From: CAWJMD01 sp963843835
GTDB lineage: Bacteria > Actinomycetota > Actinomycetes > Actinomycetales > CAWJMD01
Direction: 5' to 3'
Length of the DNA stretch: 64,000 nt
Assembly (NCBI GenBank): GCA_963843835.1
Contig: CAWJMD010000003.1
Span: forward strand, 310,001-374,000
How positions within the stretch are numbered: the stretch's first letter is position 1; each line of letters opens with the position of its first letter. This document shows positions 58,268 to 64,000 of the stretch, piece by piece. The notes below the pieces were generated by a model. The model saw only the letters and a program-made list of their open reading frames with translations, ran no database searches and was not told where the DNA came from. A program made the position numbers and the translations under genes.

Positions 58268-58298
58268 CGGCCGGACGCTAGCAGCGGCGTCCGGCCGG
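58267..58298 (-). terminator. perfect 12-bp stem-loop touching the Gfo/Idh start codon
   Basis: CCGGCCGGACGC (58267-58278), 8-nt loop, GCGTCCGGCCGG (58287-58298). It follows the nitrilase stop by 12 bp and its last base is the first base of the Gfo/Idh GTG. It may terminate the methyltransferase-nitrilase transcript or sequester the ribosome-binding region of the next gene. No T tract. Confidence 0.7.
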
Positions 58299-58310
58299 CT
58301 CCCCTGTCGC

Positions 58311-59210
58311 TCAGTGCACCACCAGCGACACCACGTCCGGTCGCGCGTAGTGCCCGACCGGGTCGATCATCCGGCGTCCCGCGGCGATGCGGTCCAGGTC
58401 GAGCGTGGCGGCGACGGTGCCGGCCCGGGCGATGAGGGGGCCCTCGATCACGTCGCCGCCCGGGGCGACGATCGTGGTGTTGCCCTTGGACAGGTAGTCG
58501 GTGTCGTCGCCGTACATGTCGTCGGCACCCGGCAGGTCCCTCGGCACGTCACGGCCGGTGAGGAAGGCACTGACCCCGACGACGAACACCTGCCCCTCCT
58601 TGGCGTTGTGCCGCAGGGTGGAGAGCCAGACGTCACTGTTGTCCCAGGTCGGTGCCAGCAGCACATCGATGCCCTTCTCGTACAGAGCCATCCGGGCCAG
58701 CGGCATGTAGTTCTCCCAGCAGATCAACGAACCGACCTTCACGCCCCGCACGTCCACGACGGCCAGGGTGGTTCCCTGTCCGTTGCCCAGCACGAGGCGC
58801 TCCGGGCCCGTGGACACCAGCTTCCGGTGCACCGCGGCGATCTCGCCGCGGTCGGTGACGTACACGACCGCGTTGTAGAGCGTCCCCGAGTGGCTCCGCT
58901 CCGTGACCCCGAGCGCCACCCAGACACCTGCGGCCTCGGCCGCGGTGCGCACCTTGTCGAGCGCGTCGCGGCCGAGGTCGACCGCCTGCGACTCGAACCG
59001 GGCGAACCACGCAGGTTCGCTCATCGGCTTGCTGCGCCAGACCCAGTCGGGGTAGCCCGGCACGAATGCCTCGGGGAAGACCACGAGGTCCGCCCCGTCC
59101 GCACCGGCCCGTGTGACGTGGTCGACCACGATGTCGAGCGTGGCCTCGCGGTCGAGGTACGCGGGCGTCTCCTGCACCGCGACGACCCGGAACTCACCTC
59201 GCACGCTCAT
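58311..59210 (-). CDS. nitrilase/cyanide-hydratase family carbon-nitrogen hydrolase
   Basis: 299 aa from ATG 59210 (ATGA overlap with the methyltransferase). The catalytic triad is Glu47 (FPEAFVPGYP), Lys130 (HRKLVST) and Cys164 (GSLICWENYMP). The FVPGYPDWVWRS and YNAVVYVTDRG segments match true nitrilases rather than amidases or carbamoylases. It hydrolyses an organic nitrile to acid and ammonia. Substrate unknown. Confidence 0.92.
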   Translation of the reverse strand: MSVRGEFRVVAVQETPAYLDREATLDIVVDHVTRAGADGADLVVFPEAFVPGYPDWVWRSKPMSEPAWFARFESQAVDLGRDALDKVRTAAEAAGVWVALGVTERSHSGTLYNAVVYVTDRGEIAAVHRKLVSTGPERLVLGNGQGTTLAVVDVRGVKVGSLICWENYMPLARMALYEKGIDVLLAPTWDNSDVWLSTLRHNAKEGQVFVVGVSAFLTGRDVPRDLPGADDMYGDDTDYLSKGNTTIVAPGGDVIEGPLIARAGTVAATLDLDRIAAGRRMIDPVGHYARPDVVSLVVH

Positions 59211-60058
59211 CGCGATGCTCCGACCACGAGGAGCTCGCACGGTCCGACGAAGCCGTCGGCCGTGTCGAACCGGCCGAGCTCGGTCTCGATCTCGCCCCAG
59301 ACGTCGTCCTGCTCGGACGGCGACAACGAGCCGAGCATCTGGTGCAGGGCGCCGAACGACTCGCGTTCGAAACGGACGCACTCCGCCGCCGAGGCGACGC
59401 GGACCGGCGCGCTCAGCACCTCCACCTTCACGTCGCGGAACCCGGCCTGGGTCAGGTCGCGCTCCAGTACCTCGGGGTCGGCCAGGCTGAAGGGACCGGG
59501 CTGGCCCGGTGCGGGCGCGGGCAGTTGGGCACGTTCGCGGATGATCGACACCGGGACCGAGAAGAAGCCGTTGGCCGCCGCCGTCGAGTAGGTGATGGTG
59601 GCGAACCTGCAGCCGTCGCGCAGCGCCCGGTGGATACCGCTGAGCGCCTGGTGACGGTCCGGGAAGTAGATCAGCCCGACACGGGAGATCGCCGCGTCGA
59701 AGCTGGCCGCGGCCAACCTGTCCAGCTGCTCGCCGTCCAGCTCCAGCGTGGAGACGTTGTCGACGCCGGCGGCCTTCGCGGCGACGGACGCGTGCTCCAG
59801 GATGGCGGGCGACAGGTCCGTCGCGAGCACGCTGCCCTCGGGACCGACCCGTCGGGCAGCCGCGATGCTCTGGCCCCCCGCACCTGCGGCCACGTCGATC
59901 ACGCGGGCACCGCCCGCCACACCGGCGAGGTCGAGCATCCGCTCTGTCGCCTCGCCGAGCCAGCTCTCGAGCAGCGGCGACCAGTCGTTCCAGCCGCCTG
60001 CGTACTCCTCCCACTGCCGTCGGGTGGTCGTCTTGTAGTGAGTCGCGTCGAATGTCAT
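59207..60058 (-). CDS. SAM-dependent methyltransferase of the nitrilase operon
   Basis: 283 aa from ATG 60058 (GGAAAGGAC upstream). Motif I is VIDVAAGAGGQSIAAARRVG, with LATDLSPAILEHASVAAKAA for motif II and FDAAISRVGLIYFPDRHQAL near motif III. Similar to UbiE/COQ5-like small-molecule enzymes. First gene of a leftward operon with the nitrilase (ATGA coupling). A 19-bp inverted repeat lies 57 bp upstream. Confidence 0.88.
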   Translation of the reverse strand: MTFDATHYKTTTRRQWEEYAGGWNDWSPLLESWLGEATERMLDLAGVAGGARVIDVAAGAGGQSIAAARRVGPEGSVLATDLSPAILEHASVAAKAAGVDNVSTLELDGEQLDRLAAASFDAAISRVGLIYFPDRHQALSGIHRALRDGCRFATITYSTAAANGFFSVPVSIIRERAQLPAPAPGQPGPFSLADPEVLERDLTQAGFRDVKVEVLSAPVRVASAAECVRFERESFGALHQMLGSLSPSEQDDVWGEIETELGRFDTADGFVGPCELLVVGASR

Positions 60059-60114
60059 CGGATCGTCCTTTCCTGGAGGTGACATCCTTGAGGCGCTGGA
60101 GCCGGTGCTGACTC

Positions 60115-60133
60115 CGCCAGATCCGATCTGGCG
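60115..60133. promoter_or_regulatory. perfect 19-bp inverted repeat, divergent operator candidate
   Basis: CGCCAGATC-C-GATCTGGCG is a perfect inverted repeat with 9-bp arms. It sits in the 103-bp gap between the methyltransferase-nitrilase operon and the divergent AAA regulator. GATCTG occurs again as a direct copy just after (60133-60138). A regulator, possibly the PucR or AAA protein nearby, would control both directions from here. Confidence 0.7.
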
Positions 60134-60161
60134 ATCTGCCGGGCTCGTCTGGAGGCACGCC

Positions 60162-63100
60162 GTGGCGCCACCCCGGGGGACGGAGCTCGTCGGCCGCGCC
60201 GAACCACGTCACCGGCTGGTCCAGGCGGCGCTGGCGTCGGAGGCGGGGCGTCGTTCCGCGGTGCTGGTGAGCGGGGTGGCCGGCATCGGCAAGACCTCCC
60301 TGATCCGTGCCGCGATCGACGACGCGACCGACGACACGACGCTGGTCGGGTGGGGCACCTGCTGGCACGGCGAGGGTGCGCCGGGCTTCTGGCCGTGGAT
60401 GCAGGCGATGGACGACCTCGTGCGTGCGGTCGGTCGCGACGCCGCGGTCGCAGCGGCGGGCCTGCACGGCGAGTTCCTCGCGACCGTGGTCCGCGACCTC
60501 GGGCCGGTGCGGGACACGACGGACGACCCCGACCGGCAACGGCTGCTGCTGCTCGACGCGGTCGTCCGCTGGCTGGAGACGCTCGCCGAGCACCAGCACG
60601 TGGTGATCGTCCTCGACGACCTCCAGTGGGCCGACTCCTCCACACTCGACCTGCTCGACCACGTGGTCGCGGCGCCGGTGAGGGCCCGGCTGCTGGTCGT
60701 CGGCGCGTTCCGCCACGACGAGCTCGACAGCACAGGGCAGGCGCGGCTCGCCACGCTCGCCTCGCACACCGACCGCATCCACCTCGAGGGCCTGGCTCTG
60801 GCGGACGTGGAGGAGCTCGTCGCGTCCATCAGCGGCCCGGAGGTGGCCGCGACGGTCGCCGGCGACCTGTACGCCCGAACCGGCGGGCACCCGCTGTTCG
60901 TGAGCGAGCTCGCCAGGCTGCCCGGGTCGGGGAGCGAGGGCCCGCTGCCGACGGCGGTGGCCGGTGCCGTGGCGCGACGTCTGGACACCCTCCCCCGGGA
61001 CAGCCGCATCGTGCTCGACGCCGCGAGCGTGCTCGGGAACCGGCTTCTGCCGGACGTTCTCGGTGAGGTGGCCGACCTCTCGTCGGCGGCCGTCCTCGAG
61101 CACCTGGCGTCGTGCGTGCAGGCAGGCCTCGTCCGTACCGGGCCCGGCGACGAGCTCTGGTTCACGCACGACCTGTTCCGCGAGACCCTGTACGCCAGGC
61201 TGGGGGTCGCCGACCGCGCGAGGCTGCACGGCCGGGTGGGGCACGCCCTGGAGGGCCGGCTCGGTCGCGGTGCGTCCGTGCCACCAGGCGACCTGGCGCG
61301 ACACTTCACTCAGGCCATCGCCGTCGACGACCCAGGCACTGCGATCCACTGGGCCCGTGAGGCGGCGCGCGACGAAGGACGTCGCGCCGCCTTCGCGGAG
61401 GCGGCCGCGCACCTGCGCCGCGTCCGGACGGCGTCGGCCGACGCCGGGTACGCCGTCGACCCGGACGTCCTGTCGCAGATGCTCATGGACGAGGCCGACC
61501 ACCAGGCCCGCTCGGGTGACCCCGACGTCGCGCGCACGCTGCTGGAGCAGGCGGCACGGTCAGCGCCGGGTCCGGAGCGAGAGGCGGACGTGGCCCTCGC
61601 CGTCCAGCGGCTCGGCGCCAAGTTCTCGGCCCCGCGGGACAGGATCGTCGCGCAGCTCGAGTCGGCACTCGCGTCGGTGACGGGCCACGACCTGCCGCGG
61701 CAGGCGCGCGTGACGGCGGCCCTGGCGCGCGAGCTGCAGCACTCGGTCGCCGAGGACCGGCACCGAGCACTTCCGCTCAGCGAGAAGGCCCTGGCTCTGG
61801 GGCGGGAGTCGGGTGACGACGACGCGCTCGCCGCCTGCCTGCTCGCCCGGCACGACGCCCTGTGGGGACCTGGAACCGGGCGGGAGCGGGCCGCGCTCGG
61901 CCACGAGATCGCCACCGTCGCAGCCCGCCTCGGCGACAGTGACCGCCTGGCCGAGGGTCTGCTCCTCGAGGCCAACGGTCTGCTCGAGTCCGGCTCAGCA
62001 GGATTCCGGCCGGTGCTGGACCGCTGGTTCGGGTTGCTGGACTCGCGTGGGGAGCGGCGGGACAGGTACATGCTGCTGACCCGACGGACCGCCCTGTCCC
62101 TCCTGGACGGTGACGCCGACGAGGCCCACTCGGCGATGACGGCGGCAGCTCGGCTCGGGAAGGAGATCCACGAGCCCGACACCGGCAACGTCCTGATGTC
62201 GCAGCGGGTTGCCTTGGCCCGGATCACCGACGACCCGGACGGGCTGCGGTGTCTCGCGACCGACGCCGTCCGGTGGTGGACGGGCGCACCGGTACTGGCC
62301 CACGCGGTCGCCGCCGGCGCCCATGCCGCGGCCGGGGACCTCGACGAGGCTGCACGCGAGGTCGCCATGGTGGCCGAGGCGGGCGGCTGGCGCAGTGAGG
62401 GCTCGTACCTGCGCTCGGTGCTGGTGGGTCACCTGGCCGAGGCCGCCACCGCCCTGCACGACCTCGACCTGTGCGCAGCGCTGCTCGACGACGTGAAGCC
62501 CCTGAGCGACAGCTGTGGCGTGAACGGCGCCGTCGTCGCCTTCGCCGGGCCCTTCGCGCACGCGGCAGGGATTCTCGCTGCCGAGCTTGGCGACGCCGAG
62601 TACGCCAGGCTGATGCTCGAGCAGTCGGTCGAGAGCGCGCAACGTATCGGTGCAGCGGTGTGGGTCCGGCTGGGCGAGAACGCACTCCACGACCTTGACG
62701 CGGCCCGCGCGTCGGCGGCTGACTCCGCCGAGGCGCGCGACGTCGCCGAGCTCACCCGGTCAGCGGGGCTCTGGACCGTCTCCTGGCGCGGCGAAGAGGC
62801 CACGCTCCCCCACGTGAAGGGCCTGGCCGACCTCGCCGTCCTCGTCACCCGGCCGGGCCAGGACGTCTCGGCGCTCCGGCTCGTCGGCGGGCTCCCCGGG
62901 ACGACGGGTAGCGACGAGATGGTCGACCTGACAGCGCTCAGGGCCTACCGGGCACGGCTCGACGAGCTCGACACGGAGCTCGACCAGGCCGGGAGCGACA
63001 ACGACGCAGGCCGGGTCGAGCGGCTCGAGCAGGAGCGTCGCCAGCTGCTGGCCGAGTTGCGGCGCGTCACCGGCCTCGGCGGCCGGATCCGCCACAGCGC

Positions 63101-63284
63101 GAACGACCCTGCGGAGAGGGCGCGCAAGGCCGTGAGCGGGCGGATCCGCGATGCCATCCGCCGGCTCGAGGAGGTGGCTCCCCTGATGGCACGCCATCTG
63201 GACCGCTCGGTGCGCACCGGTCTCCAGTGCTCGTACACGCCCGGCGGCGACGACGGCCCGACGCGGTGGCAGGTCCGCGGCTGA
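60162..63284 (+). CDS. large AAA/STAND ATPase, transcriptional-regulator-like
   Basis: 1040 aa from GTG 60162, chosen over an earlier in-frame start because GGAGG lies 7 bp upstream. Walker A is GVAGIGKT (38-45), Walker B LDDLQWAD with Asp152/153, followed by a TPR-like helical region (~340-860). No LuxR HTH ends the protein. The C terminus (LPHVKGLADLAVLVTRPGQD, then a Glu/Arg-rich coiled coil) may be a winged-helix-like DNA-binding domain I recall from related actinobacterial ATPases. Divergent from the nitrilase operon across the palindrome. Confidence 0.82.
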   Translation: MAPPRGTELVGRAEPRHRLVQAALASEAGRRSAVLVSGVAGIGKTSLIRAAIDDATDDTTLVGWGTCWHGEGAPGFWPWMQAMDDLVRAVGRDAAVAAAGLHGEFLATVVRDLGPVRDTTDDPDRQRLLLLDAVVRWLETLAEHQHVVIVLDDLQWADSSTLDLLDHVVAAPVRARLLVVGAFRHDELDSTGQARLATLASHTDRIHLEGLALADVEELVASISGPEVAATVAGDLYARTGGHPLFVSELARLPGSGSEGPLPTAVAGAVARRLDTLPRDSRIVLDAASVLGNRLLPDVLGEVADLSSAAVLEHLASCVQAGLVRTGPGDELWFTHDLFRETLYARLGVADRARLHGRVGHALEGRLGRGASVPPGDLARHFTQAIAVDDPGTAIHWAREAARDEGRRAAFAEAAAHLRRVRTASADAGYAVDPDVLSQMLMDEADHQARSGDPDVARTLLEQAARSAPGPEREADVALAVQRLGAKFSAPRDRIVAQLESALASVTGHDLPRQARVTAALARELQHSVAEDRHRALPLSEKALALGRESGDDDALAACLLARHDALWGPGTGRERAALGHEIATVAARLGDSDRLAEGLLLEANGLLESGSAGFRPVLDRWFGLLDSRGERRDRYMLLTRRTALSLLDGDADEAHSAMTAAARLGKEIHEPDTGNVLMSQRVALARITDDPDGLRCLATDAVRWWTGAPVLAHAVAAGAHAAAGDLDEAAREVAMVAEAGGWRSEGSYLRSVLVGHLAEAATALHDLDLCAALLDDVKPLSDSCGVNGAVVAFAGPFAHAAGILAAELGDAEYARLMLEQSVESAQRIGAAVWVRLGENALHDLDAARASAADSAEARDVAELTRSAGLWTVSWRGEEATLPHVKGLADLAVLVTRPGQDVSALRLVGGLPGTTGSDEMVDLTALRAYRARLDELDTELDQAGSDNDAGRVERLEQERRQLLAELRRVTGLGGRIRHSANDPAERARKAVSGRIRDAIRRLEEVAPLMARHLDRSVRTGLQCSYTPGGDDGPTRWQVRG

Positions 63285-63294
63285 CCGGCAGCAC

Positions 63295-64000
63295 CTACCC
63301 GGGTGTGAAGGACCGGTCGAGCCGCATCACGTCGCGGGCCATCAGGGCGACGTGCAGCGAGAGGCAGGTCTCGCTGGAGCCCAGGTCGAGTCCCAGCACG
63401 CGTTCGATCAGCTGGAGCCGTTCGTAGAAGGCCGACCGGGACAGCCCCGCCGCCGCGGCCGCGCGCTGCTTGTTGCGGCCGGCCGTGAGGTAGGCGTCCA
63501 GGACGCCGGCATGGGCCGTGCCGTGTCGCTCGTCGTAGCTCAGCAGAGGCCCGAGCTCGCGCTCGACGAAGGTCTGCAGGCGCGCGTCGTCCCTGAGCAG
63601 GTGGAGCAGGCCGCGCAGGCGCACGTCGAGGAGCCGGTAGTACCGCCTGTCCTCGGCTGCGTGCAGTGCCGCGTCGGCCACCTGCGCCGCCTCGACCAGC
63701 GACCGGCGGGCGCCGTCCAGCGAGCCGACGACGGACCCGGCGGCGACGACCACGCCCTCGGTCGCTCGCCCGCGCGCGCTGGGGCCGGCGTGGACCGCCG
63801 TCGACAGTGCCGCGAGCGCGTCGTCGTCGGTGTCGGCCGTCGCGAGCGACACCAGCAGCCCGACCGCACCCCCGCCGAACGGCTCGTCCAGTTCGCCGGT
63901 GATGGCAGTGAGCCCGGCGGACCTCACCGCGGCGTCCACTGACTCCACGAGAGCACGCCGCCGTTCGTGGACGGTGAGCCCGGCACCCGGGCCGACCCGC
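63295..64000 (-). CDS. PucR-family transcriptional regulator (partial, runs off the window)
   Basis: The last ~235 residues of a PucR regulator; the frame stays open to base 64000, so the N-terminal sensor domain lies outside. The GGDEF-like/CdaR middle region (VGLLVSLATADTDDDALAAL) and the C-terminal PucR HTH (VLDAYLTAGRNKQRAAAAAG then LSRSAFYERLQLIERVLGLD) are clear. PucR proteins activate catabolic genes for purines, nitriles or amino acids. It converges on the AAA gene, 10 bp apart, and is a candidate regulator of the nitrilase operon. Confidence 0.88.
   Translation of the reverse strand, partial: RVGPGAGLTVHERRRALVESVDAAVRSAGLTAITGELDEPFGGGAVGLLVSLATADTDDDALAALSTAVHAGPSARGRATEGVVVAAGSVVGSLDGARRSLVEAAQVADAALHAAEDRRYYRLLDVRLRGLLHLLRDDARLQTFVERELGPLLSYDERHGTAHAGVLDAYLTAGRNKQRAAAAAGLSRSAFYERLQLIERVLGLDLGSSETCLSLHVALMARDVMRLDRSFTPG

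Noticed and set aside
60105..60161. earlier in-frame start for the AAA ATPase
   Set aside because: It would place the 19-bp palindrome inside the coding region, and the GTG at 60162 has a proper GGAGG site.
1..64000. CRISPR arrays, IS elements, prophage genes, rRNA operons, replication origin
   Set aside because: No regularly spaced repeats, transposase or integrase motifs, rRNA-like sequence or DnaA-box cluster was found on reading both strands.

Overview
The window is chromosomal DNA from a high-GC actinobacterium. GTG starts, GTGA and ATGA stop/start overlaps and actinobacterial families (SepX/GlpR, fused isobutyryl-CoA mutase, DivIVA-type coiled coils, PaaR-paaABCDE, F420/PPOX proteins) are frequent. 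Gene order around the first 14 kb resembles the Mycobacterium tuberculosis Rv0984-Rv0996 neighbourhood as I remember it (moaB2, mscL, FmdB/Ruc, 5-FTHF cyclo-ligase, galU, moeA1, rimJ, Rv0996). The order (Micrococcales, Propionibacteriales or another) is not resolved. I see no rRNA, CRISPR array, IS element, prophage or replication origin. No stretch above 300 bp lacks a gene or gene remnant.

Layout. (1) 1-6.1 kb: tRNA-Ala, then a leftward operon galU - moeA/glp - moaC - mog - GNAT - sepX/glpR, which joins molybdopterin enzymes to the Glp/GlpR divisome pair. Divergent from it is 5-formyl-THF cyclo-ligase. (2) 6.2-13.9 kb: a deletion scar with two half-genes, penicillin acylase, a K+/H+ antiporter, an FmdB/Ruc-like zinc-ribbon protein behind a CIRCE element, MTA phosphorylase, a SAF-domain protein and mscL. 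(3) 13.9-24.3 kb: a MoxR-DUF58-VWA operon, a kinase-like membrane protein, two coupled long coiled-coil proteins, a BtuF-fold protein, a MerB-like protein and a VWA lipoprotein. (4) 24.4-36.1 kb: IcmF with a MarR regulator and operator, a Tat-signal peptide gene with DUF4331, a PPOX protein, PaaR with a perfect 20-bp operator, paaABCDE and a PIG-L deacetylase. (5) 36.2-48.6 kb: a Gly/Arg-rich RHH-like protein, HAD phosphoglucomutase with GH65 phosphorylase, a two-component system with PepSY and lipoprotein genes, a MASE1-PAS-GGDEF protein, a divergent class II aldolase, tandem methyltransferases (one frameshifted) and a YtfJ protein. (6) 48.5-57.2 kb: a membrane-protein block (PPOX remnant, DMT, MprF-like, DUF998, DedA fusion, DUF1003), a second two-component system and a COG4705 protein. 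(7) 57.2-64 kb: methyltransferase - nitrilase - Gfo/Idh, a divergent AAA regulator across a 19-bp palindrome, and a PucR regulator cut by the window edge.

Working together: the paa block makes and runs the phenylacetyl-CoA epoxidase but has no ligase or beta-oxidation genes. The HAD/GH65 pair degrades an alpha-glucosyl disaccharide to glucose 6-phosphate. The GalU to SepX operon links sugar-nucleotide supply, Moco synthesis and septation. The right-hand block looks like a regulated nitrile or amide pathway. Several local decay events (6.6, 47.15 and 48.7 kb) show ongoing gene loss.
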